Source: Methylosinus trichosporium OB3b (lineage in GTDB: Bacteria; Pseudomonadota; Alphaproteobacteria; Rhizobiales; Beijerinckiaceae). From it: a DNA stretch of 64,000 nucleotides. The position numbers and the translations under genes are program-made. Under the pieces are notes generated by a model. The model did no database searches. It was not told the origin of the DNA and saw nothing but the letters and a program-made list of their open reading frames with translations. Shown piece after piece: positions 8,383 to 15,896 of this stretch. The stretch spans positions 2,876,001-2,940,000 of the forward strand of contig NZ_CP023737.1 of NCBI RefSeq assembly GCF_002752655.1, read 5' to 3'. Each line of letters starts with the position of its first letter. The first letter of the stretch is position 1.

Positions 8383-8949
8383 TCAGCGCGAGTGGATCTC
8401 GCGCCAGCGGCGCACGAAATCCAGCGTCTCCCTGACATGCTTGATAGGATCCGAGTCGATCAGGGACAAGCCGACTTTCCCGTCCGGCGTGACGACATAG
8501 GAAATCCGATCCGACACTGTCGCGCCGCTTTGCAGGGGCGCGCTGCGCTTGGCGTCATAGGCCTCGATAATGGCGAGTTTCGGGTCTGCAGCAACAGGGA
8601 ATTTGTCGCGGCATTCCTTGGTCGAGAATTCGCGCTGGGTCTCGATCGTGTCGGCGGAGACGCCGATGAGGGAGGCGCCGACAGCGGCGAAGCTCTCATA
8701 TTGATCCGCGAACTCATGCGCCTCGATCGTGCAACCCTTGGTGAAGGACTTCGGATAGAAATAGAGGACGACGGGTCCTTTCTTCAGCGACTCCGCCAGG
8801 GAGAAGACGAACTCCTTGCCGCCGATCGCGGCTGCGGCGGTGAAGTCCGGCGCCGCGTCGCCGAGCTTCAATGCGGCGCCGGCAGGCCCGGCGAGGACGA
8901 GCGCAGCGCAGAGCGCAGCGATATGTGTCGAATTGCGGAGCGCGCTCAT
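8383..8949 (-). CDS. Exported peroxiredoxin (AhpC/TSA, BCP-like)
   Basis: A 188-residue protein with a signal peptide (AALCAALVLAGPAGA) and a thioredoxin-fold peroxidase domain. LKLGDAAPDF opens the domain. YFYPKSFTKGCTIEAHEF carries the peroxidatic Cys in the P-x(3)-T-x(2)-C arrangement. A second Cys in STKECRDKFP could resolve it. It would remove peroxides in the periplasm. Its ATG overlaps the stop of the upstream rhodanese-like gene by four bases (ATGA). Confidence 0.85.
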   Translation of the reverse strand: MSALRNSTHIAALCAALVLAGPAGAALKLGDAAPDFTAAAAIGGKEFVFSLAESLKKGPVVLYFYPKSFTKGCTIEAHEFADQYESFAAVGASLIGVSADTIETQREFSTKECRDKFPVAADPKLAIIEAYDAKRSAPLQSGATVSDRISYVVTPDGKVGLSLIDSDPIKHVRETLDFVRRWREIHSR

Positions 8950-9446
8950 TTGGCGCCTCCGGTAGCCGCAGCTTCATGTTCCGGCTTCGGCGGTGGCGGA
9001 GCGATCTTCGTCAGCGCGCCGCCTTCGTCCTGGTAGTCGAGGACGCCGATGGCGCCGACCACGCGATAACCGAGCCCGGCCAGAATGTCGCCGGCGGCGC
9101 CGGCGCGATGCGCGCGATTGGAGACGGTCACGATGAGGCGATCCCGCGGAATGTAAGACAGGCTCTTCTGCAGGTCGGCCGTCTGAATGCTGAGATAGAC
9201 GGGAAATCCGCCATATTTGCCGAGCTCATCGGGTCGACGCAGATCGAGGACGAGCAGGTCTTCCGGTTTTCCGAGCAGAGCGTCGAAGGCGGCGCGGTTG
9301 AGCCGCAGCGTCTTGTATTTGTAAGCGGGATCATTCCCCGGGGAAACCGCGGGCGGCGCCGCGGCGCTCGGCGCCGCTGGAGAATCGGCAGCCTCGGCCG
9401 CCGCAATCGACAGAATGAGGGAGAGCAGGAGCGTTAGCGCTCGCAT
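8946..9446 (-). CDS. Exported rhodanese-like protein lacking the catalytic cysteine
   Basis: A 166-residue protein. The ATG at 9446 follows AAGGAAAGG and gives a clear signal peptide (LTLLLSLILSIAAAEA); a GTG at 9494 overlapping the upstream stop is the alternative. The rhodanese fold is recognisable from LLVLDLRRPDELGKYGGFP and AAGDILAGLGYRVVGAIGVLDYQ. At the active-site loop, where a sulfurtransferase has Cys, this protein has VTVSNRAHRAG, so Ser replaces Cys. It is therefore unlikely to transfer sulfur and may act as a binding or regulatory module. It is coupled to the peroxiredoxin gene. Confidence 0.75.
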   Translation of the reverse strand: MRALTLLLSLILSIAAAEAADSPAAPSAAAPPAVSPGNDPAYKYKTLRLNRAAFDALLGKPEDLLVLDLRRPDELGKYGGFPVYLSIQTADLQKSLSYIPRDRLIVTVSNRAHRAGAAGDILAGLGYRVVGAIGVLDYQDEGGALTKIAPPPPKPEHEAAATGGAK

Positions 9447-9490
9447 CGGATTCGGCCTTTCCTTGGGCAGTTCGTCCTCGGCGGGTTCGA

Positions 9491-10381
9491 TCACGCCCGC
9501 AGATGGGCGTTGAAGAAGTCGACAGAACGTTTCCAGGCGAGCGTCGCCGCGGCCTGATCGTAGCGCGGCGTGGTGTCATTGTTGAAGCCGTGTTGAACGC
9601 CCGGATAGATGAAACTTTGGTAATCTACCCCGGCGGCTTTCAACGCCGCTTCATAGGCCGGCCAGCCGGCGTTGATGCGGTCGTCGATTCCGGCATAGTG
9701 AATGAGCAGAGGCGCTTTGATCTTCGCCACGTCCTCGGCCGCAGGCTGCGCGCCATAGAAGGGCGCGCCCGCCGCGAGATCGGGGAGCTTCGTCGCGAGA
9801 AAATTCACGACGCCGCCGCCGTAGCAGAAGCCGATTGCGCCGACCTTGCCATTGCCGATCGGGCAATTCTTCAGCGCGCCATAGGCCGCGATGAAATCGT
9901 TGCGCGTCTTCGCCTGATCGAGCTGCGGGAACAGCGCGCGCGCCTTGTCCTCGTCGCCGGGATAGCCGCCGAGCGGCGCCAGCGCGTCCGGCGCGAACAC
10001 GACGAAATTTTCGAGCGCGAGGCGCCGGGCGATATCCTCGATATGCGGATTGAGTCCACGGTTCTCGTGGATCACCAGCACCGTGGGGAGTTTACCGTCG
10101 ACTTTCGCCGGATGGACGAAATAGCCCTTCACCGTTCCATATCCTTCGGGCGAAGGAACCTCGAGGATCTGTCCGGCGATGCGCGGATCATCCTTCTCGA
10201 CCTGCGCGGCTTCGGCGAAGCGCGGCCGCAACTCGTCGAGAAAGGCGCTGGCCGCGGCGGCGCCGATCGCCAGCTGCTTCGCGCCGTCGATGAAACCGCG
10301 CCGATCCAGATCGCCATGCACGAACAGATCGAACAGCTTCAGAACGTCCGGCGGAAAATCTCTCGCGGTCTTGCTCGTCAT
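9491..10381 (-). CDS. Dienelactone hydrolase-family protein with a possible Tat-like leader
   Basis: A 296-residue alpha/beta hydrolase. The nucleophile elbow is IGFCYGGG (Cys), with GIDDRI supplying Asp and GVQHGF supplying His, the classic dienelactone hydrolase triad. The N-terminus contains DRRGFIDGAKQLAIGAAAASAFLDEL, reminiscent of a twin-arginine segment placed after about 25 extra residues, so export is possible but uncertain. It lies in the minus-strand series between a small cytochrome c and the rhodanese-like gene. Confidence 0.85.
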   Translation of the reverse strand: MTSKTARDFPPDVLKLFDLFVHGDLDRRGFIDGAKQLAIGAAAASAFLDELRPRFAEAAQVEKDDPRIAGQILEVPSPEGYGTVKGYFVHPAKVDGKLPTVLVIHENRGLNPHIEDIARRLALENFVVFAPDALAPLGGYPGDEDKARALFPQLDQAKTRNDFIAAYGALKNCPIGNGKVGAIGFCYGGGVVNFLATKLPDLAAGAPFYGAQPAAEDVAKIKAPLLIHYAGIDDRINAGWPAYEAALKAAGVDYQSFIYPGVQHGFNNDTTPRYDQAAATLAWKRSVDFFNAHLRA

Positions 10382-10398
10382 GGGTCTCTCACTTCCGA

Positions 10399-10812
10399 TC
10401 AGCGGCCGAGGCGGGGTTTGTACAGGTCATGGCAGGATTTGCAGAGCTGCGGAGCGTCGCGAGCGGCGGTCGCCGCCGCGTCGAAATCGCCTTTGTCGAC
10501 ATTGCGCAGCACGGCGTCGACGAGCCTGGAGCCGTCGCGAGAAATCGCCACGGCGTCCGCGACGCCTTTCTTGCCGAAATAGTCTTCCGTGTAGCGGAAG
10601 CCTTCGAGCAATATGGCGGCGTCTTCCTTCGCCGCGGCCGCATTCTGGGCGGTGATGTCGGGCTCGAAGACCTTTATCGTCCGGTCGAGATCGCGCATCA
10701 GATCATCGTCATAGTCATGAAGGTCCAATCCGGCGAACGCCGGAGTCGCGAGCGCGAGGACGCAAGATCCAACGCGCAGAAGCATTCTGTGACGGCTTTT
10801 CGTATTTTTCAT
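10399..10812 (-). CDS. Small exported c-type cytochrome (cytochrome c'-like)
   Basis: A 137-residue protein. The start at 10812 gives MKNTKSRHRMLLRVG and a signal peptide ending near TPAFA; the frame extends upstream to 10947 without support. A single haem motif CKSCHDLYKPRL lies at the C-terminus as in cytochrome c', but the preceding helical region is short. It is 18 bases upstream of the dienelactone hydrolase gene. Its role is presumably electron transfer or gas/peroxide binding in the periplasm. Confidence 0.75.
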   Translation of the reverse strand: MKNTKSRHRMLLRVGSCVLALATPAFAGLDLHDYDDDLMRDLDRTIKVFEPDITAQNAAAAKEDAAILLEGFRYTEDYFGKKGVADAVAISRDGSRLVDAVLRNVDKGDFDAAATAARDAPQLCKSCHDLYKPRLGR

Positions 10813-10951
10813 GTCGTAACAAACATCATGACCGGATGACGCGGCGCCCCCTCGTGGATCGCGCCGCGCGGCGCGCCATCGAGACTGACAGCGAATGCGG
10901 GAGAGCCGGGAAGAAGCGCGGATGACGCCGTCGATCCTTCCCGGCATGGGC

Positions 10952-12403
10952 TCAGGCGAGAATGTCGTCGACGATTTTTCCGTAGACGACCGTCGGCCGC
11001 TCGGCGCGCCCGGCGCGATGATAGATCGTCTTCAGATGATCGAGCCCGAGCAACTGCAGAACGGTCGCATGGAGATCATAAGTGTCGACGGGATTCTCGA
11101 CCGTCTTCAAGCCGAGCTCGTCGGTGCGTCCATAACTGAGCCCGTGCTTGATTCCGGCGCCGGCGAGCCATTGCGTGTAGCCCCAGGGATTATGATCTCG
11201 TCCGTCGCCGCTCTGACCATAGGGCGTGCGTCCGAATTCCGACGTCCACACGACGAGCGTCTGATCCAGCAGTCCGCGGGCTTCGAGATCGGCGAGCAGG
11301 CCGGCGATCGGCTTGTCGATCGCACGCGTATGCGCCGAATGATTCTGCTCGAGCTGGCGATGCGCGTCCCAGCTCCGATCATCGTCGCCAGCCTGCTCGA
11401 CCGGGCCCGACACCACATGAACGAAGCGCACATTGCGCTCCACGAGGCGGCGTGCGCGCAGCAGCACCGTTCCCATGTCCTGCGTCGCCTCCTCATCGAG
11501 GCCATAGAGCGCCTTGGTCGCCGCGGTCTCTTTCGAGAGATCGACCGCCTCGGGCGCCGTCGCCTCCATGCGATAGGCGAGATCATAAGAATTGGTGCGC
11601 GCGGCGAGCTCGGAATCTTCCGGGCGCGCGGAGGCGCGCAGATCATTGAGGGTCTTGAGCAGATCGAGGCTCTCGCGCTGCTGCTGCAGACCGATCAGCT
11701 CCGGCGGCGCCTGATAGAGGATGGGCTGCGCGCCGGGACGGAACGCCGTGCCTTGATACACGGCCGGCAGGAATCCCGAGCTCCAATTCACCGAGCCGGC
11801 GCGCGGCTCGCGTTTGCCGCCATAGAGCACGACATAGGGCGGCAGATCCGGATTGGCGGCGCCGAGCGCATAAGCGACCCAGGCGCCGAGCGACGGTCGG
11901 CCGGGATTTACATCGCCCGTGTTGAGCTTCAGAATCGAAATGTCGTGCGTCGCGCCGATGGTGACGCTCGACTTGATGAAGGTGAGCTTGTCGGCGTGCT
12001 GCGCGATATTGGGCAGCCAGTCGGAGAACCAGGCGCCGCTCGCGCCATATTGCTTCCATGTGCGCTTGGAGGCGAACAGCTTGCCGACGCCGCCCTGCGT
12101 GCTGGTCTTGATTCCTTCGAGGAAAGAGGCGGGAATGTCCTGTCCGGCGAGCCGCTCGAGCTCGGGCTTGTAGTCGAAGAGATCGAGCGTGCTGGGCGCG
12201 CCATCCATATGCAGCCAGATGACCGATTTCACCTTGGCGGGGAAATGCGGCTCCTTGCGCGCGAGCGGATCGACGAAACCCGCTGCATTGGCGAGCGGCG
12301 CGCCGAACCAGCCGCCGCCGGGCATCATTCCGCCGACGGCGAAGCCGCCGACCCCATAGGCCGCGTTGCGAAGCCATTCGCGGCGTGAAGTCTTGATGAG
12401 CAT
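10952..12403 (-). CDS. DUF1501 protein with Tat signal
   Basis: A 483-residue exported protein. The N-terminus TSRREWLRNAAYGVGGFAVGG is a twin-arginine signal. The body shows the DUF1501 landmarks VIWLHMDGAPSTLDLFDYKP, LVVWTSEFGRTPYGQ and GRDHNPWG, which place it in the alkaline phosphatase/sulfatase superfamily. DUF1501 genes are most abundant in Planctomycetes and usually pair with DUF1549/DUF1553 cytochromes, as here: the partner gene ends 29 bases upstream. Catalytic function is unknown. The pairing in an alphaproteobacterium suggests lateral transfer. Confidence 0.88.
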   Translation of the reverse strand: MLIKTSRREWLRNAAYGVGGFAVGGMMPGGGWFGAPLANAAGFVDPLARKEPHFPAKVKSVIWLHMDGAPSTLDLFDYKPELERLAGQDIPASFLEGIKTSTQGGVGKLFASKRTWKQYGASGAWFSDWLPNIAQHADKLTFIKSSVTIGATHDISILKLNTGDVNPGRPSLGAWVAYALGAANPDLPPYVVLYGGKREPRAGSVNWSSGFLPAVYQGTAFRPGAQPILYQAPPELIGLQQQRESLDLLKTLNDLRASARPEDSELAARTNSYDLAYRMEATAPEAVDLSKETAATKALYGLDEEATQDMGTVLLRARRLVERNVRFVHVVSGPVEQAGDDDRSWDAHRQLEQNHSAHTRAIDKPIAGLLADLEARGLLDQTLVVWTSEFGRTPYGQSGDGRDHNPWGYTQWLAGAGIKHGLSYGRTDELGLKTVENPVDTYDLHATVLQLLGLDHLKTIYHRAGRAERPTVVYGKIVDDILA

Positions 12404-12432
12404 CCGGGTTCCCTCCTGTCGAGGAGCCTTTG

Positions 12433-14766
12433 TCAGAAGCGATAGACGAAGTCGTTGCTGTTCAGCACGGTGTGGACGAGATCGACGAAGGCCGACGCGC
12501 GCAGCGGGTCGCCGAATTTGGCCTTCACGATCGGCAGCGCCAGCGCCAGCCTGCCGTCTTCGGCCTTGCCGGCGATGGTCTCGCGATGACGATCGAGGAA
12601 GGCGAGCAGAGCGGAGCGTTCCGCATCGGTCGGCTTGCGGCTGAACAACACGAGATACAGCCTTTCGATCTGCGCCGATTCATCGGCGCCGGCCTCGGCG
12701 ATGATGCGTCCGGCGAGCGCCTGCGACCATTGAAACACGATGTCGCTGTTGTAGAGCGTCAGCGCCTGCAGCGGCGTCGTGGTCACGTCGCGCTTGCTGT
12801 GGATCTGCTGCGAGTTCGCCATGTCGAAAGTTTCGAGCATCGGATAGGGCAGGCTGCGCCGCGTGAAGATGTAGAGGCTGCGACGGTTGAAATCCTTCGG
12901 ATCCTTGGCCGTCGACCATGACGGATCATAGTTGAAATTGCTGCCCCCGGTCAGATTGGCCGGAATGGGCGGGAACACGCTCGGACCGCCGATCTGCTCG
13001 TTCAGCGCGCCCGAGGCGACGAGAATGGAGTCGCGGATCTCTTCCGCCTCGAGGCGTTTGCGCGGGAAGACGGCGACGAGCTTGTTGTCGGGGTCGGCTT
13101 TGGCGACATCCTCGCGATGCGCGGATGATTGACGATAGGTGGAGGAGAGAAGAATGGCGCGATGCAGCTTCTTCACGCTCCAGCCGTCCTGAACGAAATC
13201 GGAGGCCAGAAAATCGAGCAGCTCCTGATTGGTCGGCTTGTCGCCGGCCTTGCCGAAGTCGCTGACCGTGCCGACGACGCCCTTGCCGAAATATTGGTTC
13301 CACACGCGATTGACGAAGACGCGCGCGGTGAGCGGGTTCTTCTCGCTGGCCAGCCAGTCGGCGAGCGCCGTGCGGCGGCCGGAAGAGGTCGCGGTGGGAT
13401 TGATGTTCGGCTTCTCGCTGGTCATCGCCTCCGGAAAGGCCGGCTGCACTTCCTCGAGCGGCTTCTCGTGATTGCCGACGAAGAGCACATGCGTCGGCGG
13501 CGAATCATTGTGGCCGAGCTCGGTCGCCGCGGTGTAGTTGAGCGAGCCTTTGCTCGGACGCAGATTCTGGAGCTTGCGCAGCTCGGCGGTGAGCTTTTGG
13601 TACTCCTCCGCCTTCTTGACGATATCCGCGCTGTAGCCCGGCGCCGATTTGTCGTCGGCGGTGTAGCGCAGATAGACGCCGAGCTGCGTATCGTCGGTCA
13701 CGGCGTCGAGCCGGTGATTGACCCAGCGATCGAGCGCGTTCCACTGCTCCTTCGGCTTGAAGATCGACTCGCGGCTGTCGGTGAGATAGCGCTCCTTATG
13801 ATATTTATAGGCGGCCTCGCGCACCGAATCGATGATCTCCTTTTGACGGGCGCGGATCGCCTTGGTCGCCTCGTCGTAGATCGCGCGATCCTTTTCGTAG
13901 GCGGCTTCCGTCTCGCCTTTGCGGGCGGGAATTTTCTCGTCGAAGGCTGTGTTGGCGAAGAAGGCCTGCAGTGAGAAATAATCCTTCTGTGAAAACTTGT
14001 CGCTCTTGTGATTGTGGCAGCGCGCGCAGCCGACGGTCGTGCCGAGGATCGCCTGGCCGACCGTGTCGGTCATGTCGGTCGTGATCTGATATTTGCGTTG
14101 AACGAGATCGCGTGAGTTGCTGTTGTCCGGATAGCCGGCGAGAAAGCCGGTCGCGACCAGCACGTCCTGATTGCCCGGAGCGATCTCGTCGCCGGCGATC
14201 TGCTCGCGGATGAACTGCGAATAAGGCTTATCCTCGTTGAACGCCTTGATCACATAATCGCGGTAGCGGAACATGTTCGGCCGCGCGACGTCGTTCTGGA
14301 AGCCCGAGCTGTCCGCATAGCGCGCGAGATCCAGCCACATGCGGGCTTGACGCTCGCCATAGCGCGGCGAAGCGAGCAGACGGTCGATCAGCTTTTCATA
14401 GGCCTCGGGGCTCTGGTCGCTCTCGAAGGCCGCGACCTCTTCCGGCGTTGGTATCAGCCCCCATACATCGAGCGTGGCTCGGCGAATGAATGTCGCACGA
14501 TCCGCAGCGGGAGAGGGAGAGAGCCCATTGGCGTTGATCTTGGCGAGAACGAAAGCGTCGAGCGCCGTGCGCACCCATTCCTTCTTCTCGACGTTCGGAA
14601 TCGGCGGGCGCTGAACGGGCTGCCACGCCCAATGCAATCTCGTTGCGCGCGTCGGCGACTCGGCGCCGCCGCCGGGGGAAGGCTTCTGTTCGTCGGCGAC
14701 GGCGAGGACAATCGTCGATGCGCTCAGCAGCAAGGCGTATGCGGATCGTCTCAGGGGCTTCATCAT
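12433..14766 (-). CDS. DUF1549/DUF1553 (PSCyt2-PSD1) exported cytochrome-like protein
   Basis: A 777-residue protein with a signal peptide (ALLLSASTIVLAVA). Residues about 55-260 match DUF1549 (PSCyt2): ATLDVWGLIPTPEEVAAFE, RYADSSGFQND and a CxxCH haem motif in GCARCHNHKSDKF. Residues about 480-760 match DUF1553 (PSD1): NPLTARVFVNRVWNQYFGKG, NQELLDFLA and LLSSTYRQSS. It lacks the N-terminal PSCyt1 cytochrome domain common in planctomycete relatives. It is the first gene of the minus-strand cytochrome/TonB series and pairs with the DUF1501 gene. Confidence 0.88.
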   Translation of the reverse strand: MMKPLRRSAYALLLSASTIVLAVADEQKPSPGGGAESPTRATRLHWAWQPVQRPPIPNVEKKEWVRTALDAFVLAKINANGLSPSPAADRATFIRRATLDVWGLIPTPEEVAAFESDQSPEAYEKLIDRLLASPRYGERQARMWLDLARYADSSGFQNDVARPNMFRYRDYVIKAFNEDKPYSQFIREQIAGDEIAPGNQDVLVATGFLAGYPDNSNSRDLVQRKYQITTDMTDTVGQAILGTTVGCARCHNHKSDKFSQKDYFSLQAFFANTAFDEKIPARKGETEAAYEKDRAIYDEATKAIRARQKEIIDSVREAAYKYHKERYLTDSRESIFKPKEQWNALDRWVNHRLDAVTDDTQLGVYLRYTADDKSAPGYSADIVKKAEEYQKLTAELRKLQNLRPSKGSLNYTAATELGHNDSPPTHVLFVGNHEKPLEEVQPAFPEAMTSEKPNINPTATSSGRRTALADWLASEKNPLTARVFVNRVWNQYFGKGVVGTVSDFGKAGDKPTNQELLDFLASDFVQDGWSVKKLHRAILLSSTYRQSSAHREDVAKADPDNKLVAVFPRKRLEAEEIRDSILVASGALNEQIGGPSVFPPIPANLTGGSNFNYDPSWSTAKDPKDFNRRSLYIFTRRSLPYPMLETFDMANSQQIHSKRDVTTTPLQALTLYNSDIVFQWSQALAGRIIAEAGADESAQIERLYLVLFSRKPTDAERSALLAFLDRHRETIAGKAEDGRLALALPIVKAKFGDPLRASAFVDLVHTVLNSNDFVYRF

Positions 14767-15409
14767 TGGCGCGCCTCGATCGAGCTTGTGAAACTAACGG
14801 AGTGTTCGGCGGCATCGATCGGAACCGCTTCCGCGTCGCGGCCTCTCGCTTGCCTCAGTAGCGGCACATTAATGCCGATTTCAAAATATGTCTACTGAAT
14901 GCATAGATAAAAAGGACGAAAATGATACGGGGGGAATCGACGCGACACGGGACATCCGTACCGGGACGGGGGAGCTTCCTGGCGTCGAAGGATCGCCGGG
15001 GTCGGAACAAGGCGAGGGAGAGACGGCAAGGCTGGCGCCCCGGCAGACGAACGCGCCGCCGACAGGTTTGAAGCAAGAATTGTCGATCATCGAATGCGCC
15101 GCGTTCGGGCAACGGACCGGGGAGTGAGCACGTGCGCCTTTCGGTCGCCTGTGTGCGAACGGCAATAGGCGTCTGCGATTGTCGCGGCGTCCCCGTTTCG
15201 GTGGGCCGCGGAGGATATTGTCCTTGACCTCCAGCAATAATCATACTCATTAGATATAGAGATGTAAGCAGGGGCGCCGAAATGACCGGAGAACCAAAAC
15301 GTCATCGTCGGTTGTCCAGCGCGCGGTTCGCTCCATAGGCAGCGCCGAGCGGCGTCGCCGGAGTGGTCTTATCCAGGGCTCACGCGACGGACGCCAGGGT
15401 CGACGAGGT
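14767..15409. other. Non-coding, relatively AT-rich intergenic region
   Basis: About 640 bases between the DUF1549/1553 gene (leftward) and the receptor remnant (rightward). Short open frames occur on both strands but none has a recognisable domain or a convincing ribosome binding site. The region contains a Fur-box-like palindrome and should hold the promoter of the leftward cytochrome/TonB series. Confidence 0.5.
15236..15254. promoter_or_regulatory. Fur-box-like palindrome
   Basis: AATAATCATACTCATTAGA matches the 19-base Fur consensus GATAATGATAATCATTATC at 14 of 19 positions by direct comparison. It lies about 170 bases upstream of the TonB-dependent receptor remnant and about 470 bases upstream of the leftward cytochrome/TonB series. 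An iron-responsive role for the former receptor gene is a reasonable inference. Alphaproteobacterial Fur/Irr sites vary, so the call is tentative. Confidence 0.4.
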
Positions 15410-15801
15410 CGAGGTGACTTGTTCAACCCCTCCTATCGTTACAATGAGAATGTTCTGGTCTATGGCTCCCTCGCGCGCGGCGAGAAATCCGGCGCGGTCA
15501 ACGCCAACGCCCGTCCGAGCCTCGATAGCGCGAGCAATTTCAAGGGTTTTCAGCCGGTCATCATCAAGCCGGAAATCACTTGGGATTACGAAGTCGGCGC
15601 CGAGACCAACCGGATCGACGGCAAGCCGACACGCTCGTCAACGCCGGCATAGGCGTTCGCACCGACGACGAGCGCTATGATTTCTTTATCTGGGTGAAGA
15701 ACATGTTCGAAGAGCGCTACCGCACGAATATTGCGATGTCGACCGGTAGAGCGCCCAATTCGACGACTTTCGGCGGAACCCTGCGCGTCCGACTGGAGTG
15801 A
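15410..15801 (+). pseudogene. Remnant of a TonB-dependent receptor (C-terminal barrel fragments)
   Basis: Two overlapping frames together encode the end of an outer-membrane receptor. The first (from about 15419) reads FNPSYRYNENVLVYGSLARG and continues to KPEITWDYEVGAETN. The second picks up near 15635 with TLVNAGIGVRTDDERYDFFI and ends TFGGTLRVRLE with the terminal aromatic/hydrophobic strand. A frame change or small deletion near 15620-15640 separates them, and the plug and most of the barrel are absent. It was probably the receptor served by the TonB-ExbB-ExbD genes at 5.0-7.0 kb. Confidence 0.75.
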
Positions 15802-15896
15802 CGCGAAAGCGCGCGTGACGGGCGCTCGAATTATGAGCGATGCGTTGGTCGCGACTTCCGCGCCGGCGCCGCGACCGAAGCTGCGATGATGCTCGA

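Noticed and set aside
14855..15305. Several open frames of 70-130 codons between the DUF1549/1553 gene and the receptor remnant
   Set aside because: They overlap each other on both strands, have no recognisable domain and no convincing ribosome binding site.
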